From Aphidius gifuensis (taxonomy: Eukaryota > Arthropoda > Insecta > Hymenoptera > Braconidae), in assembly GCF_014905175.1 (NCBI RefSeq), contig NC_057791.1, positions 18,852,177 to 18,916,176 of the forward strand: DNA of 64,000 nt, written 5' to 3'. Shown in pieces: positions 50,351-64,000 of this stretch. The notes under the pieces are model-generated. The model was not told the origin of the DNA and ran no database searches. It saw only the letters and a program-made list of their open reading frames with translations. The number at the start of each line of letters is the position of its first letter. Position 1 is the first letter of the stretch. The translations under genes were made by a program, and so were the position numbers.

Positions 50351-53300
50351 TGAATTTGAGAAATTAAATTATCATATGAGGCAAATGACTCCATCAAATT
50401 AATTTATAATTCATAAAATATTTTTCTGACTTTTAATTACCGGTGATAAACAAAAAATAAGATAACATATAATTAAAAATTCAAAAGAAAAAAAAATAAT
50501 CTAATTTAGATTATTTATTATTTTTTTTTTTTTTGTATTTAAAATAATTTGAATTTACATTTACATAATGAAAACTTGTATTTGAAAAAACAAGGATATT
50601 AAAAAATAATAAATTGAATTATCCATAAGTATATCTTTCGACTGATCCGTGAAGAGCTTTATCAATATAAAGGGCTGATTGAGAAGTTTATGGTGGCAAC
50701 GGATGAGGTAGAAACGTCGGCAAGTAAAGGGAAAGGGGAATTTGTCATCCTTGTCTTTTCTCTTTTTAGAGTAGCGTGAGATGCCAGCCATCTTGAATGA
50801 TGTATAGTGCCGGTTACAGGGTCGACTGAGCAGCCATCACTCAACAAGCCCAGCTTTGCAGCTTTTGGAGACTCTTGCTGTCTGTTCCTCCGTCTTTCAT
50901 CGTCAATTTTCGTTTTTATTTTAAAAACTTTTAACTTTGATTTTTTTTTTTTTGCTTTTTTTATCGTTACTTTCTATATCTCTCAGCATGTATGTAAAAA
51001 AAAATGAGTCTATTTTGTGTCTCCATGACTGTTCAAGTGATTTGTTGAGCCTTTTATATATTTTACAACAAACATCGGGTAGCTATGAAATTTTCACTTG
51101 TAGCAAAATAAAACATGCTCTGAATTTTGAGAATTGCTATTTCTAGATTACATGTTTGATTAAATTTCATAATTCTTGTTACTGCAGCAACAACATTACC
51201 CATCAGTTTTACAATCTTAAAACCAGTTCAATTGTCAAGCTAGCTTAAAATCATACTATCATTTAATTCAATACTGAGTTTTGGAATCAACTTCCAGTCT
51301 TCCACTTTGAAAGTCGTCAACTCCGGTATCGTTCCGGGTCAATTGTTATCAATTTATACAATGAAACTTGAAATGCCAGATTCGACAAGAGATAATCATC
51401 ATCTTCCCCAACTGTATCATATATTTCTCCACAATATTATCATTATATTCTAAACATTCTTTAAATAATTATTAAAGATGTTAATTTTATATAAATTACA
51501 ATCACAATTATATGTTTTTCAATAAATTGTAAATATAAATCAATAAGAACCAAAGCCACAAATATATATCTATATTTCAATTTTTTCAGTAAAGATATTT
51601 TCCATCAGTTTTATTCTGTCTGTATATATAGATAAAATATAAATGCATGAACAATGAGTCGTTATATTGATGTGGTTATTGATTGAACTTTGCTGTCAGT
51701 CATTGTGGGTACGTCACGTTTCGCGTTGACATTTTTTTCTATTTTCGTTTATTTAAAAAATGTTTTTTTTTTTCTTTTTTAAAACCACGCTGATTGACTA
51801 TCATGCCATGAAACACTGTGGCACAATTTATATACAGTGTGTTTCAAATTGAAGGATGCACTTTAATTATGACTAGAATAATAATAATTGAATCAAAAAT
51901 TATATTTTCAAATTTTCAATGATAAATTAATACAGCAAAATTTATACAATTTTTAGTCAACTAATATTTGAATATTCTGAATGATTGAGAGTTTATTTAC
52001 ATAACATAAAAATGAAAAAAAAAAATTTTACGTCTCTTTTAGCATTACCTAAAATGCACCGCAACAGGGTATAAAGTATGTAGTATGGTTTAGGGGAAGA
52101 AAGAGAATAGGTATGAGAAATAAAAGGAAGAAGGAGGGGCATTATAAAGATAAGGTCTCCGCGGCTCGTCATTTCCGCAGTAACTTGATGATTTCAAACC
52201 CTCCTTATGCGCGTATATATTGATAGGATATGAAAGGGGCTAGGCAAGTAAAAAAAAAGGGAGAACAGGAAAAAAAAATACCTTATATTTTGGTGACATC
52301 ATGATGCCACCGAAAAAAAATAAATAAATAAGTAAAAAATAAAAAATAAATGCTGGTGTCTTGAGTGAGACATGCGTTTATTTTTCTTTTAAAACTCTCT
52401 ACTGTTTTGAAAAAGACCCTTGGAAAGAATCGCTTTGCAAACATTTGTCATTCTGTTTATCATGTCGTTCTAGTTGTTGATGCTTCATGATGAACGATGT
52501 CTTTCAGTAATCTCCCAAGGTAAAAATCAGGTGAAATAAGATTCATTTATATCGTGGTCAATCGATTTTATTTATTCTTTTTTTTTACTGCAGCGATATT
52601 ATAATAATCCTAATTGGAAAATTATTCACCATACAGCTTTATAAACAATTAATTCTCAACAAAGCTTACACAAGACAATATATATATTTGAGGCAAGCCA
52701 TTCTTCTTTTTTGTTTTACGTAGCATTTTTCTTTTTTTTTTTTTCGAAGATACAAAATAAAAAAGCAATGACACAAACAAAAAAAAAGAGTGATTGAGTT
52801 TAGGATAAAAGGTGACCGCAATGGATAGTGTGCAACAGTCATTCCCTCAGGATCAAGGCGTTACGAGGGTTGAGAGAAGCCCAAGGGCAACGAGAGGAAT
52901 CGAAGTAAGAAGGTTTATCGCGAGAGGAATTTTTCTTTGTCCAACTAACAAGAGAAAATAAACAAAAAAGTAAATGTGATATGCTGCACGCAGCATCTAT
53001 ATATACGTAAAAGTGATCCCGGGGGTTGTTTTAAATGACTCAGCATTTTTATGCCCTCGCGATATTGTCGAAGTGCAAACACCACAAGATAATAAATCAT
53101 CTGTTTTTCGCGATGTTGTACTTCCTTTCTCTCAACACCAATACTACCTTGTCTACGCAAAACACACGCTCACTTTGTTCCACTTAATTCCTGACGACTA
53201 CATACCCATCAACCCCATTTTTCAACCCTCTTATAACCAACAATGTTAAACGAGACTTATTCTTGTATATATACAATTTATACACACATTTATATTAGAC

Positions 53301-56300
53301 TGTTTCAAATTTATTTTTCTTATTTTTTTTTTTTTTTTTCTTTTATGATAACACCTGTGTAATAGATAACAATCTACCCTTGAAGAAAAAAAAATCAGTT
53401 TGATCATTCGATGCTTATATAGAGATCCTACATTACACATTTGTATTTTTTGATTAAAAAAAATATATAAATTATTATATTTTACTGTTGAAGTGATTGG
53501 CATTTTTAAAAGTATTTTTTTATTTTTATTAAAAATTATTTTGGGTTGATTATTTGGAGATGCTGGTATTATCATTAAAATAAATTAAAAATTAGTTATA
53601 CTGGAATAAAAAATTCATCTTTAATAAAATAATTAATACTTTTTTATTTATTTTTTTTTTTTTCATTTACGTTTGAGTTTAAAAAAAAATATGACATCAA
53701 AATGTCATTTGCAAAATACAATCTGTCGCCAACTACGTTATCAATGCGATGGAAAAAAGATTTATTAAATATATATATAAATTTCTTACGTCTCACTTAC
53801 GTCAATACGCATGAAAAAAAAAAATTTAATATTTGCATACAGCATTTAATTATTTTTCAATAATTAATTCATAATCATATGTTAATTAAAAACACATAAA
53901 CAATTTGTATTTATCTTTGAAAGTATATAACTTAAATCACACAAGCTGAGTTAAAATTTTTTAAAAGAATGAGAAGTTGTCTGTTCAAGCTTCAAGCAAA
54001 GACTGATAAATGGGCCTTTATCCAGTCATGACTGGACCCCAAATATACATGTAATATGTACATTTGCACCCTTAACAATTTTACACAGGGTATCCTAATT
54101 TTATTTTCATTTAAAAATAAAATATATATGTAGAAAAAAAAAGACAGCCAAAGTCGGCTGTATCAAATTCCTGACCCCTTCAGATTTGGTCATAAATTTT
54201 CTTTTGTGCTCCAGCTGATCCTAGAACACCTTCTGATTTTTTTTTAAATTATCCCTCACCCTTATTTTACCTTCAAGGCTTATTAACCAACGAAAAAATT
54301 CTTGTAAGAGTGTGTGTTATTTTCTAGATGATGCTACAAGTCAATTTTATAAATATTTAAATAAAAAATTCAATATTTTTTAAATAACTTACCATAGATT
54401 TTTCCATTACAATAGCTGAATAAATATTTTTATTTAAAATATAATTTAGATAAGCTAATTTTAAAAATAGCTATCAAAATGTCATTTGTTTTTTAAGTTT
54501 GCCATTTAATTTGTTTATTACATTATTATTATTGTAATAATGAATATTGCAATGTTTATTTGTTAATACAATTGTTATTAAATGGGCTTGATGGTTGTTA
54601 TCATTTTAATATATATTTAACCAGATAATTTGAAGATAAAAAAAAATAAATGAAAAGTGTAAATAATCCAGTAAACGCATACAAATTTTGACAAACAATA
54701 ACTGCCATTAATGAATAAATTAATTATCAACAAATTGATTTTTAATAATTTCTAATAAATTAATGAGCTGTTTATTCATTTTTCATTTAAAGAAATTATA
54801 AATTTGAGAATAATTGCTGTTTGAATTAAAAAAATTTTGCTATATAAAATAAAAAATCAGATAAAAATATATAGTGATTTTTATTTAATGACAATTTTCT
54901 CTGTAATTCTTATGCATTTGTAAAAATGAAAAAAAATGAAAATTTTTTAATTAAAATGTATTTTTTTATATTACGTAAATTAATATTGTTTAAAATTTCT
55001 TTTAATTATTTTCTTTTACGTTTTAAAATAATAAAATCGATTGGTATTGTTATATAAATGTTATTTGCCAAGGTTGAATTATATAATTTTTCTTTGGTTA
55101 TATCAGGTGTTTTTTTTCGGAACGAATGAAATCACATATTGATAGGTGAATTTTATTTATAAACTTAATATCAGCGACTTGATATCAATTTTATTTTGTT
55201 TCGTTTTTATTATTGGACTTCAAATATTATGCTACGAATAGTTTTTAGCGAACGTGGATGATAAAAAAAGAAGGATTGAGGTCAAAATAATATTATTAAT
55301 ATTTATTTATATATAACTTATTTTAAAATAAAAAAGAAAGAGATAATAATAGACAAGCCAGTTGATAAAATTAAAAGTAAAAAACAAAAAACAAATGTGT
55401 CAGCCTACACTGTTATTTTAATATTTAAATAAAAATTATTTCCATGTATTTTTCATAAATTTTTTTCAATTTTCATGATTTTAATTTTTACAATTAAATT
55501 AAAATTATTTTCCCAAAAAAAAAAATATATATATACATATCTTGAGACTAATTTTATATGCTCAGAAAAAGAATTAATATTTACAATTTTTAATTAAAAA
55601 TTTGAGCTTTCGACTCTTGTTTTCCTATTTATAATAAATAATTACAAATAAAATAAAATTTAAAAAATAAAAAAAAATCACAAGCGTCATGGTAAATGTA
55701 GTATCGTGTACAAAAAAATAGATTAACGGATAAGAATTAGCGGAAGGAACAGGTCGGGTCCTAGAATTTTTTGTCTTGTGAAACGGTTTCTCCCTTCTTC
55801 CGAAGACATGCTCTTTGTGGGGTTGAGAAAAAAATAAGACGGGGTGAGTGAACAAAAAAAAAATAGAATAAAATAAAAAAAATTGTGAAGGGAAAAACTC
55901 GATAGAGGGTAAATATGTATATCTATATATGTGGGTGTGTTGGAAGATTCAAACCATGGAAGATAAGAAGAAAAAAAAATCCAACTATTTGAGGGCTAGG
56001 TGGTGGGAATCTGCAGACAGTTCTTCGCATGCCGACGGTGAATAGGATGAACAAAGACAAAAAAGATAGTCAGTAGAAGTATCCTTAAAAAAAATAAAAT
56101 GAAATGAAAAAAAAACGAGCTATTCGATCTCAAGTGGTTGAAGCAAGAAAAAATGAAAAAAAAAAAACTAAAAAGAATTAAGAAAGACGAAATGACGATT
56201 GTGAAAATTCCCGCGGGAATGGGTAATCAATCTTTTGAGTTGAAATTTTTTTTTTTTATTTCATAATATTATTAGCCTATCGAATTTTTAATTTTTTTTA

Positions 56301-57235
56301 ATTTATAAATTTTAAATCAATTGAATACACTCGAAAAATAATGTTATTTAGAAAAAAATTTTTTTTTTTTTATTTTTTATATATATAATTTTTTAATCAG
56401 CTATTCACGTGGACACTGAATCACGTGACGAAAAATAAAATGTAGAAAAAATAAATAACAAAAATAGAAGAAAAAAAAAAAAAAAATATATAGATAAAAT
56501 AAAAATACTGAGTAAAGGTGAACAAAGAATATATATTTGCCTGAGGCGACATGTTTTTATCATGAGACAAGTTCGATCAAAAATTTTGAGTCGAATGAAA
56601 ATACTGGTAGTGATGTGTCTTCATCGAACAAGCTCATAACTCATGAGACTTAATTTTTTTTTATTTAATATAATATTAAAATTTTAAAAAATATTCTGTT
56701 AATAAATTTATTTTAATTTTATTTAGTAAAAAAAAAAAAAATAAAACAACAGTCAAAAATAAATTTAAATAAACAATAATAATTATTTTAAAAAATCTAA
56801 AAAAAAATAAAAAAATAAAAAATCTAATACTGTCGTATCAAACCGAGTTTACTGATTAGAGTGGATGATTTTTTTTTATTTTTTAAATTAACTAAAAATA
56901 CAAACAGTAAGCTCAGTGCTTTGACGTTGTCAACATCAATTATTACTTAAAATTTTAACTGACATAATTAATTAAAAATATAAATTTTTCTTGATCAATA
57001 AAATTGTCTTTTCTTTTTATTATCAAATTAATTTAATAAATTAGTAGCCACTGTTTATTTTATGCTTGAAAGTACTGATATAATGAAGCAGTAAGAAAGT
57101 AACGATTAATGTATAAGTCACATAAAAAATATGAAAATATTACAAATATAAGAAAATGAATTGAAGATCAATCAATTTGAATAAAAAATGATAAAATACA
57201 GTAAAAAAATGACAATATTATGCATATTGAAATGA
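50351..57235. other. Dfd-zen intergenic, right part
   Basis: No gene is supported. GC-richer patches at about 50690-50900, 51270-51400, 52050-52250, 52790-53240, 53990-54250, 55730-56060 and 56400-56660 are possible regulatory elements; those nearest zen are its likeliest control regions. The 52790-53240 patch holds open frames on both strands that are not recognisable. Confidence 0.5.
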
Positions 57236-57326
57236 AATCAACGAGAACACATAGAAATTTATCGACAACAAATTATCGATCAAAATATTATTGGTAATGG
57301 ATCAGGTGTCCAGAAATTTAATCAAG
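57236..57326 (+). CDS. zen: Candidate zen upstream exon (start unresolved)
   Basis: A consensus donor (CAAG before GTAAGT at 57327) precedes the homeobox exon by 1.08 kb. The homeobox exon needs a phase-1 partner. In that frame this segment reads QREHIEIYRQQIIDQ and then NIIGNGSGVQKFNQ before joining VPTRK. That frame is closed by TGA at 57233 and contains no ATG. The ATGs at 57232 and 57297 are in other frames. The exon may receive a further upstream coding exon, may contain an assembly indel, or may be mostly 5' UTR with another partner exon used. Confidence 0.4.
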
Positions 57327-58404
57327 GTAAGTTTAATATTATTTTAAAAATTTATAATATATTTCTAACCAACATGAACTTATTCAGCAGAAAAAATCAA
57401 TATTCTCAAGACAACATAGAACTTATTATGATAAAAAATTTATCACAAAAATATTAAAATTTAAATGTAATGAAAATGTGATTCCATGAAAATTACAAAA
57501 GGTTGTAAATCAAAATTTAATAAATTAAAATTACATTTTAACCATATAAAATATCCTATCAAAACTTGTTATGGACAGATTAAAAATCCTGAATAATCAC
57601 AGTAATTAATAACCTTATATGTAAAAATAAAGCAATATATTCAATTTAACAAAATTATGAAAATTTAATTTATCAATTTTTATTTCAAATTCATGTAAAA
57701 CAAATAATAAATTATATTTATAAATTGTAAATATTTCAAATTTAAAAATTTATTTTTAAATTTGTTATAATAAATTTATTTATTAAAGAATTAAAAATTT
57801 TTTCAATGAAAAATTTTAATTTTAATATATAAATTTAGTTATGTAAACGTAAAATCATTTGATATTAAAAATTTTTGTATCCATTTATAAAACTAATGTA
57901 ATAAAATGTAATACAAAAAATTCAAATATTTATTTATAACAAAATCAAAAACATAAAAATTTATTTATAAATTTAAATATTCTATTTATAAAATTAATTA
58001 TTCATTTGTTAAATTAAAAAGTTATTAATAGAATTAAAAATTTATTTATATTTATTTTTTAATTTATAAATAGAGTGTTACGTTGATCATTTGATTATTA
58101 ATAATTTTTTGTTTCTTATCAAACGGATGTAATAAAATTAGATAAAAAAAAATTCATCTATTTATGTTTATATGTCAAAGCTCTGAGCTTTCTGTAACTT
58201 TCCATTATTATGATAGGATGCTAGAGGTGACATTGATAACTGATAAGTTATTTTAATAATGGTTAAATTCAAAATACCCTCGGGTTAGTGTTCACACGTT
58301 ACCACTGAATTGAGAATTTATTTATAAATTGATAATAAAATAAATAATTTTTTTTATTCAATTTATTGATTAATTATTAATTAAATGTAATTTTTATTTT
58401 TCAG
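57327..58404 (+). other. zen: zen intron
   Basis: It runs from GTAAGT at 57327 to the pyrimidine-rich acceptor TTTTTATTTTTCAG at 58404. The content is A/T runs, with a small GC-richer patch at 58170-58300. Confidence 0.55.
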
Positions 58405-59165
58405 TACCAACAAGAAAATCAACAACTGGAAAACGAAGTAGAACAGCATATTCAAGTGCTCAACTTATTGATTTGGAAAAAGAATTTCTTCGTGGTCAGT
58501 ATCTTTGTCGACCTCGAAGAATTGACATGGCACATGCATTAAATTTAACTGAACGACAAATAAAAATTTGGTTTCAAAATCGTCGTATGAAACATAAAAA
58601 AGACAATAGAACAACAAAAACAATGATATTTGATAAAAATTTAATGAAACAAGAAAAATTATCAATAATTGATGAAAAAAATGATAGTTCATCATGTTCA
58701 CCATGTGATTTAACAAAAGAAACATGGCCAATACAAGAACGTCAACAAATTAAAGTTGAATCTTCATCAGCATATGATTATCAGTGTCATACAGACACAT
58801 CACAAAATTCATCAACTTATAAAAATTATTTAGAACGTCAAAGTTATATTAATCAACAAGATCATCATTCAGTTCACAATGCATTAAATGCATCAGAGCC
58901 AATTAATTCATATGAAAATCGTGATCATTGGTCACATCATCAATTGCAAGATAATTATGTTCAACAAGATGTTCAAAATTCATACTATTATGCATATCCA
59001 AGTGGATATCAACAGCATCATTGGAATCATAATCAATATTCTCATGCTGATAATTCAATTGGGCATCATTCAGCTTTTACTCAAGATATTCATCATCATT
59101 CAGCTGAATGCCAATGTTACAGCCACACAGAGCTACAAGCTATCACAACGTTCAGAGCATGTTGA
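58405..59165 (+). CDS. zen: zerknullt/Hox3-type homeobox exon
   Basis: The exon follows a strong acceptor and reads (V)PTRKSTTGKRSRTAYSSAQ. The homeodomain covers 58428-58607: helix 1 is AQLIDLEKEF, and CRPRRIDMAHALNL then the recognition helix ERQIKIWFQNRRMKHKK follow, with Gln at position 50. KRSRTAYSSAQL with CRPRRI is the Hox3/zen/pb-side signature, and the position left of the expected pb favours zen. The tail has a sumoylation-like IKVE and His/Gln/Tyr-rich sequence. It ends at TGA 59163-59165 after ITTFRAC, but an overlapping +1 frame continues with coding-like sequence to 59265. zen specifies extraembryonic tissue in insects. Confidence 0.92.
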
Positions 59166-59265
59166 TTCAACTACTGTTGAAAAATCAACCTATCCCATTG
59201 AACCACCAAATTATAATTCAGTTGAACATTACGAACCGAGTCAAACAAATATTACAATTTTATAA
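59166..59265 (+). pseudogene. zen: Out-of-frame zen C-terminus (apparent frameshift)
   Basis: In the +1 frame, from about 59140, the sequence reads LSQRSEHVDSTTVEKS, then TYPIEPPNYNSVEHYEP and SQTNITIL, ending at TAA 59263-59265. Codon choice and composition match the zen exon, not the flanking A/T-rich DNA. One surplus base near 59130-59150 would explain the shift. Assembly error and a real truncation are both possible. Confidence 0.5.
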
Positions 59266-59381
59266 AAATTTTTTAAACAATTTATACACGTCCAGGTTTT
59301 GATGATGAATCCAAATTGAATAACGAATTGATATAGTTAATTTTTAAAATAAAAAGTAGATTATTAAAATTGACATTAACA

Positions 59382-59387
59382 AATAAA
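59382..59387 (+). terminator. zen: Candidate zen polyadenylation signal
   Basis: AATAAA lies about 220 bases after the zen stop; another is at 59807-59812. Hexamers of this kind are common here, so confidence is low. Confidence 0.2.
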
Positions 59388-62300
59388 ATTAATATCAATA
59401 AATAATAATTAGTCAAATATAATATTGATGAATAATTTAAATATTTTTAAAACATTTTTAATTGTTATGGCAATACACGCTCAGGCAATAATTAAGAAAC
59501 TTAATTTTTTTAACAATATATAAAATAGCAATTTAAAAAATAATAATAATGATCAATTGATAGCGAGATTATAATAGATAAATATTATTTTTTAATTCAA
59601 TTTTAAGATAGATAATTTTATGATGATTGTTACATGAATTTTATAAATGATTTTTACGAGCTATAAATTGAATCAGCATTGTTTTTTTTTTTTTTTTTAA
59701 ACTTTTACTTTTTTATCAAGTCTAAAAATTTTTTTTTCTATATATTTAAATTTTTTTTATCTTTTTACTCGATAAACCTTCAACATTTTTATTCTCTATA
59801 TATGTAAATAAAATACATCAAAGCATGAAAAAAAAAAAATAAATAAAAATAAAATAAATATGTAAAAAAATATTAAATAATATTCCTTTATTTTTTTCTG
59901 ATAATAAATTGTCAATAAAATTATTAAAAAATACTTGAATAATTTTTTAAAACTCACTGCTTAAAAAAATTTTCATAATTATTTCAAAGCCACGATTAAT
60001 TAATGTTTTTAGATTTAAAAAAAAATAAATAACGACATATGTAAAAATATATTTTTTGATAAAAATCATAACACGAACAATGGAACAAATACAAAATAAA
60101 ATTTTAAATAAATATATAAAAATAAACTAAATGAATATACTGAAACATATACATATACAAAAGATCTTTGCGTACTGATCGTGGAAGGCACCTGCTAAAA
60201 TCCTTGCTGCATAATATGGCATACAAATTCATTCATATGATAAAAAAGTATAAGGGTAGAAAACAGTGTCCATGTATTTTCTATATATTTAAAAGTACAT
60301 ATATATTTAAAAAATACATGTGTATATAAAGTACATAGATAGAGGTATATATTAACTGAAATATATATAGAAAATACATATAAATACTAGGGGAGAGATG
60401 TTGTTCTTGTGTCAGGTTGAAATAAGGTCGCCCAAAGGCAAACCAAGAGAGAGATAAACAAACTGTGCATACTATATACGAGAGAAGTAGGCGTTGGACG
60501 AGTATACATGGGGTGGTAAGGCTTCAGCCATGATTTCCATTCGCCAGCCATCCATCTTGTTTGAGACTGGAAACTGACAGATAGACGTAGATCCGAGTGC
60601 CGATGACGTGGCAAATCTTGCTTCGTACGTCAGTTACGTTTATACATGACACGTTATCCCTTTTTATATATATATATATAAAATTACATATACATATATA
60701 AACCATATTGAATATGTTTGAACCTATTCAAAATAAAATTTTCATTTTTATTTATTTATATTTATTTATATATTTATTTATTTTTTATATTTTGGCTTAG
60801 AGAATTTCTTTTTTTTTCTTTTTACTCCATGGGATTTTTGTCCTACTATTTTTATTTTTTTTCTTTGAATATAACTATTATTTATTTTTTAGTTAATGAA
60901 TGGAAAAAAAAAAAATACTTTCTCTTGTATGTAGGCTTATCTATGTCAATTATTTTTGGGACTTTGTATTGGTACAATTTTAAAACTGAAAAGAGCTTTG
61001 AAAAAAAGTTAGTCTCATAATTTTTAAATAATTTTGTCGATAAATTATTTTGAAATGTATATACAATGAAGTAGTCAAAATATTTAATATTTTATTTATT
61101 TGACAATTTAAAGAATCATTTATTTTAATATTTTTTTTTAGATTAGAATAATAAATTTAAATAAAATTAAAGAAGAGTATGATATATATATTTGAAAGTA
61201 ATTAAGATAATAGCTCAATTGAAAAAGAAAATAAAGATGTAATTAATTTTATTTTCGAATGAAATTGTGGCTTGATCGTTGATATTTAGAAATGACTTGG
61301 AAAAATTTAAACTTCACATGGATGCTTATAGAATTTGTATTAAGATCTATTGAAAAGTGAAAATCATGGGTTCGATTATGGTTGAGATTAATTTTACAAT
61401 TTATTAATTAATCAAGTCTATTGTATTGCCACTTAGTAATATTGAAATATTATATATACAAGTCCAATAAGCGAGGAATTTTTTTTTTTTTTTGTCAAGC
61501 CAAAAAGGGTAGTATAAAATTTGAAAAACTTCAGGGATGTTTTTTCGAATTGAGAACATTGAAAAAAATATATATGTTAATGTCTCGTAGGATAATGGGA
61601 ATGACTTGTCAATTTGACATAAAATACCCCACAAAATAATGTCCAAAACTTAATGATGCTACAAAATTATTAAAATATGTTTCTGTGTATTTTTATATTA
61701 ACGATTTAAATAAATTTTTTTTCAACAAAATATCACTTTTAAAAAAAAAAAAAAATACTCAAGTATTTAAATGAAAATATATTTATATATATCGTATACA
61801 AAAAGATGGTAAAAAAAACCAAAAAATTTTTGAAGCGTGATGTCAAGAAATGAATAAAAAATAAAAAAAATAAAAATAAAACAAAACGGAGTAAATACTA
61901 AAACGAGAATGAAGAGAGCAGAAGAATATGGTAGCTCGACCATAGAAAGCACAAGGGGAAAAATGAAAAATTAAAATAAAAAAAAAAAAAAAACTAAAAT
62001 CCTGGGGTAGAATCGTCGCCGGGAAAAAGAATGAGGATGCTGTCAGCTGGTGGAAATTATTCTGATTATGCTAATTCCGGTTCTGTTCCACTCCTTTACC
62101 CAGGCGTCTCCCCCAGCTCCATTGCATCTCTGCTGCTGTCTGCGCCATCTTTCATAGATGATATTTATAATATAGGGGAAACTAAGAGCGATTTCAAAAC
62201 TCTTTTTAGATGCCTTTGAACCACCCCGTACCACAATTCATATACCCCAATATCCACCCAGTGTATTGGCATCATTTGGTTCTTCATCTAATGTCGATAA

Positions 62301-64000
62301 ATGTATCTATGCACTGCGTAAATCGAGAAAAAAAAAGGTTATGATAATAACAGATAAAAAAAATTGTTTAAATTACAAAATTTTTTTCTATATTTTGTCT
62401 GCGAAATAAATTCAAAAAGTTATTATTATTTTTCTTTTATCCTAATGGATTTTAAAAAATATATAAAAAATATTTAAGGCTTTTACAAAAGCTCTGAACC
62501 AATACTGTTTTTTTGACAAAAAAAAATAAATATAAAAGTTAATTCACAGTGACTTTAAAAAGAATTTTCGCTGTAGAAAAAAAAAAGTGCACAAGCTTTT
62601 CATTACAATAATGAGCAAGCTATTTTTAATTATTGATTTACAAGATATTTGTGGATACATTTTTACAAATGGGAAATTTTTAATAGTCACAAACCATAAG
62701 ACAGCTTTTTTTTTATTAAAAAAAAAATAATTGTTTTTTAGATAAAATTATCTGTCTTGAATTTTCTAAAATGGAAATAGAAAAAAAGGTTGAAAAAAGT
62801 CTCGAATATTTGACCACAACGTAATAATAGTACATTCGTTTTTATCGACTGCAATAGACTTGACAAAAATTGAGGCACATAAAAAAGCTTTAAAATAATA
62901 TAAATTATAATTCAAAATAAATTATAAATAATTAAAATTTAATAATGATTGCGGAATAAATCAAAAACCGATAGCATCTAATTTTTTCTAACCGAAAAGT
63001 ATTTAAAATTTTCCTCACCAATTATAAAATTAATTTTCGATAAATAAATATAAAAATTAAAAGCTCTATTCATATTTATAATAAAAAATATTTGTATATC
63101 AACATTTGAATTGTAATACAACAAAAATATAATTCAAAAATAATGAAACAATCACACGCACTTGCTCCGTAACAATATAGTAAATCTCTTTTGTGTCATT
63201 TCCACATCCTGTTTGATTGTTTTTTTAGCAAAATAATTTTAGCTCCATTCTTTATCCAACTCAGCACAACCTACCACAAATAACCTCGCTAACGCAAAAG
63301 CATAAACTTATTCAAGTCCGCAAAATCACATTTATATTAAAATACTGAGAAAAAAAACTTTTAGTTTTTACTTTACTCCACCTTTTCTCATTGCTTATTC
63401 TATATACTCTATTTTGTTCTGGCTATCAATTTTTTTTTTTTTTTATTCAACTTTACTTTTAACAACAAAAAATAATAATAAAATTTTTCGCTTTTTTAAT
63501 TTTTTATCGTTGACTTGGAATCGTTAATTTTCTGCCTCCATTTCGTTGTCATAATTCATGAGGTTTGGCCCGCCACAGGATAAGCTATAGTACATCGCGA
63601 AAAATGATACGAGTCGGAAATACTGACCATTATTTTTTTGTCAGGTACACTTTTATCGAAAATTATTATTCAACAAACTAAATATATATTTTATCAACAA
63701 AAAATTTAAAAAATTAAATATTACCAAGATTGAAATTTAAATGACTTATTTCAATTGACATTTTAAATTTTTTTTATAAAATTAACTTAAAATTAACACG
63801 AAAAAATATATTTAGTATAATTTATCAACAAATAACATTAACTTTATTTGAATATTAATATTTTAAAAATTATTTATCAATTGTTTTTATTATTTTTTTC
63901 ATATTATTTATAATCACATTTTTTAAAAAACTTGTTAAGAAATTTTTAAACTCTTATAAATGAGTATGTCAATTAAAAAATTATTTATGTCATCAAATTT
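59388..64000. other. zen 3' flank
   Basis: No gene is supported. GC-richer patches lie at about 60170-60250, 60380-60660, 62010-62300 and 63530-63640. The 62031-62219 frame (MRMLSAGGNYSDYANSG and onward, 62 codons from ATG) is not recognisable and competes with an equally long minus frame. The expected next Hox gene (pb) is not visible before the window ends. Confidence 0.5.

Noticed and set aside
58465..58731. 88-codon minus frame opposite the zen homeobox
   Set aside because: It is an antisense shadow of a conserved homeobox exon.
60718..61020. 100-codon Phe/Tyr/Ile/Leu-rich frame that looks membrane-spanning
   Set aside because: It comes from T-rich low-complexity DNA; hydrophobic frames of this kind occur throughout the window.
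62031..62219. 62-codon ATG frame downstream of zen (possible pb exon)
   Set aside because: No YPWM, homeodomain or pb-like N-terminus; the opposite strand is equally open. Treated as a regulatory-type patch.

Overview
This window is a gene-poor, very A+T-rich stretch of an arthropod Hox cluster, full of long poly-A/T runs. It is almost certainly from an insect. A hymenopteran such as a parasitoid wasp would fit the base composition, but that is an inference. Two homeobox genes and two Hox-linked microRNAs anchor it: mir-10 (+ strand, 11.45 kb), Deformed (Dfd, + strand, two coding exons at 31.67-35.94 kb), mir-993 (- strand, 43.2 kb) and a zerknullt/Hox3-type gene (zen, + strand, homeobox exon 58.4-59.2 kb). 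The order Scr (expected left of the window) - mir-10 - Dfd - mir-993 - zen - pb (expected right of the window) is the ancestral insect arrangement. Neither an Scr nor a pb homeobox exon lies inside the window.

Left part (1-31 kb), the Scr-Dfd interval. It starts with a large inverted duplication (about 166-2148). Both arms end outward in the same splice-donor-like sequence, so it looks like a duplicated divergent promoter plus first exon. Exon-like islands on the + strand follow (about 4.8, 8.5, 9.98-10.38 kb), with mir-10 lying in what would be the next intron. Further right come a 4.2-kb satellite array (26 copies, unit length 145 + 29n bp), a four-copy 153-bp tandem repeat ending near a GC-rich hairpin, a perfect 18-bp palindrome, and several less A+T-rich patches that may be regulatory.

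Middle (30.7-57 kb). Dfd has a YPWM exon and a homeobox exon separated by a 2.7-kb intron. Downstream, mir-993 lies on the opposite strand inside a chain of small exon-like segments with good splice signals and a terminal AATAAA, a plausible spliced pri-mir-993. The rest is intergenic.

Right part (57-64 kb). The zen homeobox exon is intact, but its tail shows an apparent +1 frameshift that hides about 35 more coding-looking codons. The best upstream exon has no in-frame ATG. Either the assembly has small errors or this zen is unusual.

How they work together: Dfd and zen encode homeodomain transcription factors (head patterning; extraembryonic development in insects). mir-10 and mir-993 are related microRNAs that regulate Hox-domain transcripts. 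Here they face each other on opposite sides and strands of Dfd. No tRNA, rRNA, CRISPR or bacterial-type feature was seen.
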